A stretch of 64,000 nt of DNA from Actinomycetes bacterium (GTDB lineage Bacteria > Actinomycetota > Acidimicrobiia > Acidimicrobiales > RAAP-2), in the NCBI GenBank assembly GCA_021784205.1, contig JAJXTB010000002.1, forward strand, positions 30,064 through 94,063, in the 5' to 3' direction. The notes beneath the pieces are model-generated. The model was not told where the DNA came from. It made no database searches and saw nothing but the letters and a program-made list of their open reading frames with translations. This document shows positions 45,873-54,673 of the stretch, piece after piece; within the stretch, counting starts at the first letter, position 1, and each line of letters opens with the position of its first letter. Position numbers and translations under genes: made by a program.

Positions 45873-46636
45873 AGATCGCCACCTGGAACGTCAACTCCGT
45901 GGCGGCTCGGCTGCCCCGGCTGACGGGCTGGCTCGCCACGGCACAACCCGACGTCGTCTTGATCCAAGAGACCAAGTCCACCGACGAACGATTCCCGACC
46001 GGCGCGATCGCCGATGCGGGCTACGACGTTGCCCACTACGGCCAGGGGCAGTGGAACGGGGTAGCGATCCTCTCGCGCGTCGGGGTGGCCGACGTGCAGC
46101 GGGGCTTCGGCGACGACGATCCCGAGGCCCGCATCATCGGCGCCACCTGTGGCGGGGTGCGGGTCTACTCGTGCTACGTGCCCAACGGCCGGTCCCTCGA
46201 GGACCCGCACTACCGCTACAAGCTCGACTGGCTCGGCCGGCTGGGCGAGCTCGCCGCGACGCGTCCCGCCGGGCCCTTCGTCCTCGGCGGCGACTTCAAC
46301 GTGGCGCCCACGGACCTGGACTGCTGGGACCCGGCGAGTTTCGTGGGTGCGACCCACGTGAGCGAACCAGAGCGCGCCGCGGTGCGCGCGATCGAGTCCA
46401 CGGGCCTAATCGACCTCATACGGGTGCTACACCCGACTGAGCCGGCGTTCTCGTGGTGGGACTACCGCGGCGGCGCCTTCCACCAGAACCACGGGTTGCG
46501 GATCGACCTGCTGCTGGTGGACGCAGCCCTAAGCCAGCGCGCGACGGCCGGCTACGTGGACCGCGACGCGCGAAAGGGCGAGAAGCCGTCGGATCACGCC
46601 CCGGTCGTGGCCGAGTTCGACGCCCTAGAAAGTTGA
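45869..46636 (+). CDS. xth: Exodeoxyribonuclease III / AP endonuclease
   Basis: Base-excision repair enzyme of the ExoIII family. The 255 residues contain KIATWNVNSVAARLPRL, QPDVVLIQETKS (catalytic Glu), VYSCYVPNGR, GGDFNVAPTDLD, FSWWDYRGGAFHQNHGLRID and the C-terminal KPSDHAPVVAEF (catalytic His). GTG start overlapping the FabZ-like stop. Its 3' end overlaps the convergent ThDP enzyme gene by 12 bp. Confidence 0.94.
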   Translation: MKIATWNVNSVAARLPRLTGWLATAQPDVVLIQETKSTDERFPTGAIADAGYDVAHYGQGQWNGVAILSRVGVADVQRGFGDDDPEARIIGATCGGVRVYSCYVPNGRSLEDPHYRYKLDWLGRLGELAATRPAGPFVLGGDFNVAPTDLDCWDPASFVGATHVSEPERAAVRAIESTGLIDLIRVLHPTEPAFSWWDYRGGAFHQNHGLRIDLLLVDAALSQRATAGYVDRDARKGEKPSDHAPVVAEFDALES

Positions 46637-48178
46637 CGGCAGGGGCACCTCGATGAGCGAGGGCCCCTCGGTGGCATACGAGCGGCGCAGCGCGTCGACG
46701 AGGTCGTGCGCGGTTGCGACCAGCGTGGCGGGAATACCCATTGCGCGCGCGAGACCGCAGAAGTCGATGGTCGGCCGGTCCAGCGCGAGCAATCGCTCGC
46801 TGGCGTCGCCGGCGCCCGTCGCGCCCACTCGCTGGCGCTCGAAGTCGAGGATGGCGTAGCGGCGATTGGACAGCACGACGACCGTGACGTCAAGGGCCTC
46901 GCGGGCCATCGTCCATAACGCCTGCAGCGTGTACATCATGGAGCCGTCTGACTCGAGGGCGATGACCCGGCTGCTGGAGCCGATCGCGGCACCGACGGCC
47001 ACGGGCAGGCCGAACCCGATCGCGCCGCCCGTGAGGGTCAAGAGCCGGTGGGGCGCGGCGAAGGCCGTCGCACCGTAGAGGTGGATGCCGCTCGTGTTTG
47101 ACTCGTCGCTCAGGATCGCGTGCTCGGGCATCGTGGCGGCGATCGCCGCGGCGAAGCTCGCCGTAGTGAGCGCGCCGCTCGGCGGCTCGGGCGCGACGCC
47201 CGAGGGCGTGGCGGCGCTCGGCGCGTCGAGCTGGTCCACCAGCGCCGCGAGGGCGGCCCCGGCGTCGACGCCGGGTGGCGCGAGGGCGACGACGTGACAG
47301 TCCGGTCCGACGAGTCGGCTCGGCACGTCGGGGTAGGCGAAGAAGCCGACGGGCTCGTTCGCGCCGATCAGGACGAGCGTCTCGAGGTCCGCGAGCTGGG
47401 CCACGGCGAACTCGCTCAGGTAGATCAGCCGCTCCGGCTGCACGACGCCCGCGCCGCGATCCATGGTCGTCGGAAAGGTCTCGACCATGACCTTGGCGCC
47501 ACTGGCCGCCCCGATTCGCTGGGCGAGGTCCATGAGCGACTGCGTGGTGGCGGCGCTCCCGAGGAAGATCGCCGAGCGGGTCGTGCGCAGTCGCGTGGCG
47601 GCGAGGTGGATCAGGCCCTCGTCAGGCACGGGTGCGCTCGTCGGCGCGGCGACGGGCCAGTGGGCCGGGGGTGTCGCGACTTCGCCCCAGGAGACGTCGG
47701 CGGGCAGGACGAGGGTGGCGACACGCGCGGGCGGGCCATAGGCGCCGGCAATGGCGCGCGCCGTCTCAGCCGCCACGTCCTCGGGTCGTTGGGGGTTGAA
47801 CACGGGGCCGTCCAGCGCGCCCGCGACGGCGGCGATGTCGCTCTGCAGCGGCGCGTCATAGCGGGCGTGGTACGTCGCGTGGTCGCCGATCACGTTGAGC
47901 AGCGGCACGCGCGCGCGGCGCGCGTTGTGCAGGTTGGCCCATCCGTTGGCGAGCCCCGGACCCAGGTGCAGCAACGTGGCGGCGGGACGCCCGGTGACGC
48001 GCGCGTAGCCGTCCGCGGCACCCGTCGCCACGCCCTCGAAGAGACAGAGCACGGCGCGCACGTCGGTGGCGTCGTCGAGCGCGGCGACGAAGTGCATCTC
48101 TGACGTACCGGGGTTCGCGAAGACCGTGGTCACGCCGTTGGCGACCATCGTTGCGAGCAGCGAACGCGCACCGTTCAC
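46625..48178 (-). CDS. Thiamine-diphosphate decarboxylase-like enzyme (acetolactate synthase/benzoylformate decarboxylase family)
   Basis: 517-residue ThDP enzyme with a PYR domain (VTTVFANPGTSEMHFVAALDD, the activating Glu in GTSE), a central domain and a PP domain (ESDGSMMYTLQALWTM...NNRRYAI-like ThDP/Mg motif reading LSNRRYAILDFERQR). It is closest in pattern to IlvB-like and benzoylformate-decarboxylase-like proteins; the true substrate is unknown. Its GTG overlaps the glcD-like stop as GTGA, so it probably acts on the 2-oxoacid made by that oxidase (inference). No small regulatory subunit gene is present, arguing against a housekeeping acetolactate synthase. Confidence 0.82.
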   Translation of the reverse strand: MNGARSLLATMVANGVTTVFANPGTSEMHFVAALDDATDVRAVLCLFEGVATGAADGYARVTGRPAATLLHLGPGLANGWANLHNARRARVPLLNVIGDHATYHARYDAPLQSDIAAVAGALDGPVFNPQRPEDVAAETARAIAGAYGPPARVATLVLPADVSWGEVATPPAHWPVAAPTSAPVPDEGLIHLAATRLRTTRSAIFLGSAATTQSLMDLAQRIGAASGAKVMVETFPTTMDRGAGVVQPERLIYLSEFAVAQLADLETLVLIGANEPVGFFAYPDVPSRLVGPDCHVVALAPPGVDAGAALAALVDQLDAPSAATPSGVAPEPPSGALTTASFAAAIAATMPEHAILSDESNTSGIHLYGATAFAAPHRLLTLTGGAIGFGLPVAVGAAIGSSSRVIALESDGSMMYTLQALWTMAREALDVTVVVLSNRRYAILDFERQRVGATGAGDASERLLALDRPTIDFCGLARAMGIPATLVATAHDLVDALRRSYATEGPSLIEVPLPSTF

Positions 48179-49569
48179 GGCCGGATCCGGTCGTCGAGGT
48201 GGCGGAAGGGGTTCAGCAGGCCCGACGGGTCAAAGGCCCGCTTCAGCCGGCGCTGCAGGTCGAGCACGTTGGGATCGCTGAGGGCGAGGTAGGCGGCCTG
48301 CTTGTCGCGACCGATGCCGTGCTCGCCCGAGATCTGGCCGCCGAGTTCCAGACCGGCGGCGAACAGCTCGAGCAGCATCGCCTCGCGGCGCTCGTCGTCG
48401 TTCTGGAAGATCGACAGGTGGACGTTACCGTCGCCGACGTGGCCGCAGCCCGCGACAAAGGCCCCGTAGCGCTCGCCGAGGACCTGGGCGCGCTCGAGGA
48501 ACTCGGGAACCCGCGACCGGGGCACGACCACGTCGATGATCTCGTTCGCACCGGCGGCCTTGGAGACCCAAAAGACGCGCTCACGGGCCTCGATCAGCCG
48601 GGCGGCGGCCCCGCCGGGCAGCACGTAGACGTCGAGGGCGCCGGCCGCATCGACCAGACTCGCGAGGTCGGCGAGATCGTTCTCGAGCTGGGACGCGGTG
48701 CGGGTCTCGAGCACGATGACGAGGTAGGCCGACGTGCGCTCAGCCACGTCGGGGGCGACGCCGAGCTCAAGGTTCGACGCCTTCACGATCGCCGCCATGG
48801 TGAGCAGGTCGAGGTACTCGAGGATCGATGGCTCGAGGCCGGTCGCGACGATGCGCGGCACGATCGAGGTGACCTCGGTCAGATCGGCGAACGGCACGAG
48901 GACGGTGGCGGTGTGCTCGAAGCGCGGCGCGAGTCGCAGGGTCACCTCGGTGACAAGCGCGAGGGTGCCCTCGCTACCCACGATCAATTGGGTGAGGTCG
49001 TAGCCCGAGGACGACTTCATCACCGGACCGCCGACGCGCAACACCGTGCCGTCGATGAGCACGAGTTCGAGTCCGAGCACGTGCTGGCGCGTGACGCCGT
49101 GGCGAACGGCGCGCATGCCACCGGCGTTCGTGTTGACGTTGCCGCCCAACGAGCCAGAGGTCTCGCCGGGATACACGGGGTAGCGCAGTCCGAAGGGTGT
49201 GAGGGCTTCGTTGAGCTCGCGCAACGTCACCCCCGGTTGGACGACCACGACGTGGTCGCGCTCGTCGATGGCGAGTATCTCGTTCATCTTGGCGAAGCTG
49301 ACGACGACGCCGCCCTTGACGGGCGTGGCGCCACCCGAGAGGCCGGTGCCCGATCCGCGCGGCGTGATCGGCACCTGGTGGCGACTGGCCAGTCGCGCGA
49401 TGTCCGCGACGTCCTGGGTCGAGCGCGGGTAGGTGACCGCGAAGGGCTCGACGTGGTCGGGATGCAGTGTCTCGTCGTGCAGGTCGTCGGGATTGTGGTG
49501 CGGCGTGAAGGTGACTCCGCCGTCGCCGAGCAGCGAGGTCAGCGCCTCACGAAGTACTGGATCGCCCAT
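48175..49569 (-). CDS. FAD-linked 2-hydroxyacid oxidase/dehydrogenase (GlcD/D-lactate type)
   Basis: 464-residue FAD enzyme of the VAO/GlcD family. It has the FAD-binding PITPRGSGTGLSGGATPVKGG, TSGSLGGNVNTNAGGMRAVRHG, and a C-terminal GHVGDGNVHLSIF...GEHGIGRDKQAAYL segment that carries active-site histidines. Likely substrates are glycolate, D-lactate or other 2-hydroxyacids. GlcE/GlcF partners are not nearby. The ATG at 49569 lies within the 3' end of the uvrD-like gene (23-bp overlap). Confidence 0.9.
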   Translation of the reverse strand: MGDPVLREALTSLLGDGGVTFTPHHNPDDLHDETLHPDHVEPFAVTYPRSTQDVADIARLASRHQVPITPRGSGTGLSGGATPVKGGVVVSFAKMNEILAIDERDHVVVVQPGVTLRELNEALTPFGLRYPVYPGETSGSLGGNVNTNAGGMRAVRHGVTRQHVLGLELVLIDGTVLRVGGPVMKSSSGYDLTQLIVGSEGTLALVTEVTLRLAPRFEHTATVLVPFADLTEVTSIVPRIVATGLEPSILEYLDLLTMAAIVKASNLELGVAPDVAERTSAYLVIVLETRTASQLENDLADLASLVDAAGALDVYVLPGGAAARLIEARERVFWVSKAAGANEIIDVVVPRSRVPEFLERAQVLGERYGAFVAGCGHVGDGNVHLSIFQNDDERREAMLLELFAAGLELGGQISGEHGIGRDKQAAYLALSDPNVLDLQRRLKRAFDPSGLLNPFRHLDDRIRP

Positions 49570-51166
49570 CAGTGGGCCACGCTACTTCGTCGGTCGCCGC
49601 CGCGAGGTCGCGTCGAATGGCCGCCAACCGCGCCCTTCGGGCCTCGCCGGTCAGGGGGGCGTCCCGACGATTGATGGCGGCGATGACGCGCTCGATGGGT
49701 GCGAGGTAGCGCGACGGCACGCGATCGGGGTAGCGCGGGTCGTTGCGGCCGCGACTCCACGTGAGAAGCAGGGACAGCTCGGCGCGGCTGATGGCCACGT
49801 AGGCGAGGCGCTGCTCCTCGGCGAGCTGGATCTCGGTGGTCGCGTTGTAGTGAGGCAGCAGGCCCTCGGCCCAACCGACGACCGCGACGTGCTCGAACTC
49901 GAGTCCCTTGGCCCGGTGGATCGTCGAGAGCGCTACCGCATCGAGCGCGTCGTGCTCGACGCGCCGACCGTGTTCGGCCGGCGCGAACAGGTCCGAAGCG
50001 GGCGAGTGGTCCGCCCCGCGACGCTCGGCGGGAATCGACGCCGCTTCGAGCGCTTCGGCGATCAGGTCGAGTTGGGCGTTCGTACGCGCCAGCACCGCCA
50101 TCGAGCGCCACGAGGTGCCCGGACGGTGGTTGACGCCGAGCCAGGTGGCGACGTGGCGGGCCTCCTCCTCGTCGGTGTTGTAGGCGCGAACGATCGGCGT
50201 GGGTCCGTCGTCACGAGCCGGAACGAGGCCGCGGGCACCCTCTTCGAGCAAGGTGTTGGCCACCGCCACGATGCGCGCGGTCGAGCGATGGTTGCGGGTC
50301 AGATCGAGGACCACCGTGTCGGGCCAGGTGTTCACGATCTCACCGAGTAGTTGGGGGTTAGCCCCGTTGAACCCGTAGATGGACTGGTTTGGGTCGCCGA
50401 CGCTGAAGAGATCGGGATCGTCGCCGGCCATCTCGCGTAGCAACATGAACTGCAGCGGATTCATGTCTTGGGCCTCGTCGACGTAGAGCGATGGCGTACG
50501 GTGTCGAAAGGCGGCGCGAACAGCGGGCTCGTTGCGCAGCAGCGCGATCGCCTCGCTCAGCAGCAGGTCGAAGTCGAGCACACCGCGGCTGTGGCACAGT
50601 CCCACGTAGCGGTCAAGTACGTCGGCGAAGGTCGCCACGGGCAGTGGCGCGTCGCGATGGTGGCGTCGGGCCTGGCGCAGGTAAGTCCCGCCATTGAGTC
50701 CCTGGCTGAGGGCCCAGCCGATCTCGAGCTCCAGTCGGGGCAGCTGCCAGTCGTCGAGGCGCACGACCCCTGACTCGGCGAGTTGCGCCGCGAGGGTGGT
50801 CACGAGACGTCGCCGCGAGGTCTCGAGCACGACGGGTGGCCGACCGCTGTCACGCCGGTGCTGGTTCACCAACGTCAGGGCGGCGCGATGGAACGTGCCG
50901 GCGCGCACGTCGCTGATGCCGGCGGCGTAGAGGCGGCGGCGCAACTCGTCACCCGCCTTGCGGGTGAACGTCATGGCTAGTACCTGGTCAGGGTTGTAGT
51001 CACCCTCGGCGATCCGACGTTGAATGCGAAGGGTCAGCACGTGGGTCTTGCCCGAACCGGCCGTGGCGCGAACGAGCAGGCGTCGAGCGCTCGAGGTGAC
51101 CGCTTCGCGCTGTTCGGGGGTGAGACCGACCAGCAGGTCGGTCGAGAACTCGGCGCCGTCGCTCAC
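49547..51166 (-). CDS. UvrD/PcrA-type SF1 DNA helicase, compact
   Basis: DNA-dependent ATPase/3'-5' helicase. The 539 residues show Walker A RATAGSGKTHVLTLR, motif Ia AMTFTRKAGDELRRRL, motif II VDEAQDMNPLQ, motif III GDPNQSIYGFNGA, motif V STIHRAKGLEFEHVAV and motif VI LAYVAISRAELSLLLTW. It is clearly shorter than PcrA or UvrD (about 700 residues), through reduced 1B/2B insertions and no C-terminal extension. The GTG at 51166 has TAGCGT 6 nt upstream. It heads an odd operon with glcD-like and ThDP genes. Confidence 0.9.
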   Translation of the reverse strand: MSDGAEFSTDLLVGLTPEQREAVTSSARRLLVRATAGSGKTHVLTLRIQRRIAEGDYNPDQVLAMTFTRKAGDELRRRLYAAGISDVRAGTFHRAALTLVNQHRRDSGRPPVVLETSRRRLVTTLAAQLAESGVVRLDDWQLPRLELEIGWALSQGLNGGTYLRQARRHHRDAPLPVATFADVLDRYVGLCHSRGVLDFDLLLSEAIALLRNEPAVRAAFRHRTPSLYVDEAQDMNPLQFMLLREMAGDDPDLFSVGDPNQSIYGFNGANPQLLGEIVNTWPDTVVLDLTRNHRSTARIVAVANTLLEEGARGLVPARDDGPTPIVRAYNTDEEEARHVATWLGVNHRPGTSWRSMAVLARTNAQLDLIAEALEAASIPAERRGADHSPASDLFAPAEHGRRVEHDALDAVALSTIHRAKGLEFEHVAVVGWAEGLLPHYNATTEIQLAEEQRLAYVAISRAELSLLLTWSRGRNDPRYPDRVPSRYLAPIERVIAAINRRDAPLTGEARRARLAAIRRDLAAATDEVAWPTDGRSSTS

Positions 51167-51172
51167 GTTCCG

Positions 51173-51178
51173 ACGCTA
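51173..51178 (-). promoter_or_regulatory. Candidate leaderless -10 of the uvrD-like operon
   Basis: Minus-strand TAGCGT, ending 6 nt before the GTG. Confidence 0.55.
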
Positions 51179-51210
51179 TCGGTCATTGCCGTCACGGCGC
51201 GCCGCGTCGG

Positions 51211-51216
51211 TAACCT
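51211..51216 (+). promoter_or_regulatory. Candidate leaderless -10 of the hydrolase-Mur ligase operon
   Basis: TAACCT ends 6 nt before the GTG at 51223. Together with the uvrD-like -10 it gives two divergent leaderless promoters within 45 bp. Confidence 0.55.
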
Positions 51217-51222
51217 TGGGGG

Positions 51223-51981
51223 GTGCTGCGGACCTTCGGCGACGGAACCATGTTCGGTGACATCGCCGGAGAGGGCCCCCTCGACGTGGTGCTCCTGCAC
51301 GGCTGGGCCCGAAGGGGCCGCGATTTCGCGGCCGTCCAAGCGGCGCTCGCGCGCCGTGGGCGCGCCTCCTTGGCCCTCGACCTCCCCGGGTTCGGATCCT
51401 CACCACCCCCATCGGTCGCGGGTGGCGCGCGGTACTACGCGTCGCTCGTCGCACCGGTCCTGGCCGAGCTCGGCCGGCCGGTGCTCGTGGTGGGCCACTC
51501 CTTCGGGGGCCGGATCGCGACGGTGATCGCGGCCGAGCACCCCGAACTGGTGACCACGGTGATCCTGAGCGGGACCCCGCTCCTGCGTGACCGGGTCGCC
51601 GTGCGCTCGCCGCGTCCATACCGAGCGATCCGGTGGATGCACCGGCGCGGCTGGCTGTCTGACGAACGACTGGAGGCAGCTCGGCATAAGTACGGTTCGT
51701 CCGACTATCGAGCGGCGACGGGCGTGATCCGTGACGTCCTCGTCGCGACCGTGGCCGAGGGCTACGAGGACGAACTCGTCCGTATCGAGGTGCCGGTCGC
51801 TCTGCTCTGGGGCGAGTTGGACACGGTGGTGCCCGTCTCGGTCGCCGAGCGCGCCAACGCGCTCCTACGCGTTCCCGACCCTGACGGGCGGCGCCTGCGC
51901 GTGCTGGCGGGCGTGGGACATCTCGTGCCCCTCGAGGCGGCCGATGCGCTCACCGATCTCATCGTTGAGGTGGCGCGATGA
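51223..51981 (+). CDS. Alpha/beta hydrolase of the Mur ligase operon
   Basis: 252-residue serine hydrolase with VVLLHGWARRGRDF (oxyanion), GHSFGGRIATVIA (nucleophile Ser), VALLWGELDTVVPV (acid) and GVGHLVPLEAAD (His). Substrate unknown. It overlaps the Mur ligase start as ATGA, so a role in cell-wall precursor metabolism or lipid-linked substrates is possible (inference). Confidence 0.85.
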   Translation: MLRTFGDGTMFGDIAGEGPLDVVLLHGWARRGRDFAAVQAALARRGRASLALDLPGFGSSPPPSVAGGARYYASLVAPVLAELGRPVLVVGHSFGGRIATVIAAEHPELVTTVILSGTPLLRDRVAVRSPRPYRAIRWMHRRGWLSDERLEAARHKYGSSDYRAATGVIRDVLVATVAEGYEDELVRIEVPVALLWGELDTVVPVSVAERANALLRVPDPDGRRLRVLAGVGHLVPLEAADALTDLIVEVAR

Positions 51982-53540
51982 GGATCGCGATTGACGTGGT
52001 GGCCGCCGTGGCGGTGGTGAGTGCGTACGGCGCCCAGCTGGTCCGGTGGCTGCGGGTGCTCCAGCGCGAACACTACGTCGCGTCGTCGCTCGCGCGATTT
52101 CTCGGTCGATGGACGTCGCCGCAGGTGGCTCGCGCCTCGGCACCCGCGCAGCGCAACCTGCGTCGCCCACTCACGCTCAGTCACGTGCTGTTCCTCGGAC
52201 TCGTCGTCGGGTTCGTGCTCGCGAGCCCGCTGATCCTGGTCATCGACTCGATCCTCTACGGCTGGCTGTGCCCGACGGGACTCTCGCTGCGCGGTCGCAC
52301 CAGCGCGTTGCACTGGACGCGGCGCTCGACGACGATCGCGGTGGTGGCGAGCGCGATGGCCGTCGCGATCGGGCTGCTCGGCGCGCTAACGCCCGAACCG
52401 TGGCTCGGAGCCGTCATCGTCGTGTGGGCCGTGCCCGTGCTGCTCGACCTCGCAACGAGGATCCTGACTCCCTACGAGGATCGGCGCGCGCGCGAGTTCG
52501 TCGATCGGGCGCGCGAACGCCTGGCGCGCGTGGCGCCGACGGTCGTGGGGATTACTGGCTCCTACGGCAAGACCTCGACGAAGAATCACCTGGCCCAGCT
52601 CATGGACGGCTCCGTCGTCGCTACGCCACGCAGCTTCAACAACCGGGCGGGTCTGTCGCGAGCCATCAACGAGAACCTCGCCGACGGCACGTCGGTGTTC
52701 ATCGCCGAGATGGGTACCTTCGGCCCGGGCGAGATTCGAGCGATGTGCGATTGGTGTCCACCGACGATCGCGGCGGTCACCGCGATCGGACCGGTGCACC
52801 TCGAGCGGATGGGGTCACTCGAGGTGATCGACGCGGCCAAGTTCGAGATCACCGAACGGGCGTCGGTGGTCGTGCTCAACGTGGACGACGAGCGGCTCCG
52901 GCGGTGGGTCGAGCGCCTCGAAACGTCAGGCAAGCGGGTCGTGCGCGCGGGGTCGACGTCCCCGGACGCCCAGGTGCGCGTGGCGCCCGAGGGCGCGCAG
53001 TGGCGCGTCGAGGTTGCGGGACTGGAGGCGTCCACGCACCCGGTCATCGTCGGCGTTCAGCCGAGCAATCTGGCCGTGGCGATCGCCGCGGCCATCGAGC
53101 TCGGCCAAGACGCGCGACGAGTCCTCGGGCGTATCGGTGGCGTGACACCGGTCGTGAATCGAGCGAACGTCGTGGCGGCGCCTTCGGGCGTGCTCGTGAT
53201 CGATGACACCTTTAACGCGAACCCCGCGAGTGCGGCCGCGGCACTCAACGTGCTCGTCGGCCTGGACGTCGCGGGTCGGCGGGTGCTCGTGACACCCGGG
53301 ATGGTCGAACTCGGACGCGACCAGTACGGCCAGAATCTGGCCCTGGCGCGTCGTGCCCGCACCCTCGGCGTCGAACTCGTCGTCGTCGGGCGAACCAATG
53401 CGCTGGCGCTGGCGACGGGCTACGAGCAGCCGCCGCGACGCTTCGATCGGCGCGAGCAGGCGGTGGCGTGGGTTCGCGAAACCCTGACCGTCGGGGACGC
53501 GGTGCTGTATCTCAACGACCTGCCCGACAACTACCCTTGA
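51978..53540 (+). CDS. Membrane-anchored MurF-like Mur ligase
   Basis: 520 residues. About 1-165 hold four predicted membrane segments (for example HVLFLGLVVGFVLASPLILV and IAVVASAMAVAIGLLGAL). About 180-520 form a Mur ligase: ATP loop VGITGSYGKTSTK, SFNNRAGLSRAINEN, EMGTFGPGEI, AIGPVHLERMGSLE, IDDTFNANPASAAAAL (MurF-type). The MurF reaction joins D-Ala-D-Ala to UDP-MurNAc-tripeptide, and the next gene makes such a dipeptide. Classical MurF is soluble, so the membrane domain suggests either a membrane-localised MurF or a ligase with another substrate. Confidence 0.8.
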   Translation: MRIAIDVVAAVAVVSAYGAQLVRWLRVLQREHYVASSLARFLGRWTSPQVARASAPAQRNLRRPLTLSHVLFLGLVVGFVLASPLILVIDSILYGWLCPTGLSLRGRTSALHWTRRSTTIAVVASAMAVAIGLLGALTPEPWLGAVIVVWAVPVLLDLATRILTPYEDRRAREFVDRARERLARVAPTVVGITGSYGKTSTKNHLAQLMDGSVVATPRSFNNRAGLSRAINENLADGTSVFIAEMGTFGPGEIRAMCDWCPPTIAAVTAIGPVHLERMGSLEVIDAAKFEITERASVVVLNVDDERLRRWVERLETSGKRVVRAGSTSPDAQVRVAPEGAQWRVEVAGLEASTHPVIVGVQPSNLAVAIAAAIELGQDARRVLGRIGGVTPVVNRANVVAAPSGVLVIDDTFNANPASAAAALNVLVGLDVAGRRVLVTPGMVELGRDQYGQNLALARRARTLGVELVVVGRTNALALATGYEQPPRRFDRREQAVAWVRETLTVGDAVLYLNDLPDNYP

Positions 53541-53566
53541 TAGTCGGTCTAGGAACGAGGTGAGCG

Positions 53567-54673
53567 GTGACCAGTGGTGTGATTTACGGCGGGCCGTCGC
53601 CCGAGCACGACGTGTCGATCCTGACGGGGCTCCAGGCGCTGCGTGAGTTGCGCCGCAGCGACAAGGGCGCCACGGGGATCTACTGGACCAAGACCGGTGA
53701 CTTCTACCAGGTGAACGGCGACGTCGAGGCCGAGGCGTTCATTGACGGCGTGCCGCGCGGCGCCTCCGCGCTCACCCTGCGGGTCGGCGACGGCGGCGGC
53801 TTCTTCGCGTCGGGCGGCCGCCTGGGCAAGGATCGCCGCCTCGACGTCGACGTCGCGGTGCTCGCGACCCACGGCGGGCCAGGCGAGGACGGAACCCTCC
53901 AGGCCGTCCTCGACCTTGCGGGCATCGCCTACACCGGTCCGACGGTGGCCGGTGCGGCGCTCGGGATGGACAAGTGGTCCTTCGGCGCCGTCGCCGCGGC
54001 CGCCGGACTGCCGACGCTGCCGCGGATCCTGCTGAGCGACGCGACGACGACCCTGCCCTTTGACGGCCCCTACATCCTCAAGCCCCGCTTCGGCGGCTCC
54101 TCGATCGGGATCGATGTCGTCGGCGATCTCGAGACCGCCCTGGCCCGGCTTCGCGCCAACAGCCACTTCGCGCTCGGCTGTGTCGTCGAACCCTTCCGCG
54201 CCGACCTGGTGGACGTGCAGATCGCGGTGCGCAGCTATCCGTCGCTCTCCCTGTCGGCGATCGAGCGGCCCCTGCGACGGGCGGTGAACGCTGAGATCCT
54301 CGACTACCGGGACAAGTACGTGGGCGGTGACGGCATGGTGTCGGCCCCCCGGGAGATCCCGGCGGTGCTGGCCCCGGGCCAGGCCGAGCGGATCGTCGAG
54401 GTCGCGCGCGCCGTGGCCGCGATCGCGTCGGTGCGTGGCGTGGCGCGGATCGACTTCCTCGCCAACGACGCCGAGGTGTACCTCAACGAGATCAACACGA
54501 TCCCGGGATCACTCGCCAAGCACCTCTTCGTCGAGCCGGTCGTGCCCTTTGGCCAGTTGCTCGCCGACCTGGTGGCCGAGGCCCGCGAGCGCCCAGCGCA
54601 TCGCTACAGCGCAGCCGGCGCCGACGGACTCGTCCTACGCAGTGCCGGTACGATCGCCGCCAAACTCGCGTAG
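53567..54673 (+). CDS. D-alanine-D-alanine ligase family protein
   Basis: ATP-grasp ligase, 368 residues: VIYGGPSPEHDVSILTG at the N-terminus, LATHGGPGEDGTLQAVLD, YILKPRFGGSSIGIDVV, VRGVARIDFLAND and VYLNEINTIPGSLAKHL, covering substrate, ATP and metal sites of Ddl. GTG start with GAGGTGA upstream, 26 nt after the Mur ligase. It probably supplies the dipeptide for the preceding ligase; D-Ala-D-Lac or another depsipeptide specificity cannot be excluded by eye. The 3' end overlaps the convergent BTAD regulator by 39 bp. Confidence 0.88.
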   Translation: MTSGVIYGGPSPEHDVSILTGLQALRELRRSDKGATGIYWTKTGDFYQVNGDVEAEAFIDGVPRGASALTLRVGDGGGFFASGGRLGKDRRLDVDVAVLATHGGPGEDGTLQAVLDLAGIAYTGPTVAGAALGMDKWSFGAVAAAAGLPTLPRILLSDATTTLPFDGPYILKPRFGGSSIGIDVVGDLETALARLRANSHFALGCVVEPFRADLVDVQIAVRSYPSLSLSAIERPLRRAVNAEILDYRDKYVGGDGMVSAPREIPAVLAPGQAERIVEVARAVAAIASVRGVARIDFLANDAEVYLNEINTIPGSLAKHLFVEPVVPFGQLLADLVAEARERPAHRYSAAGADGLVLRSAGTIAAKLA

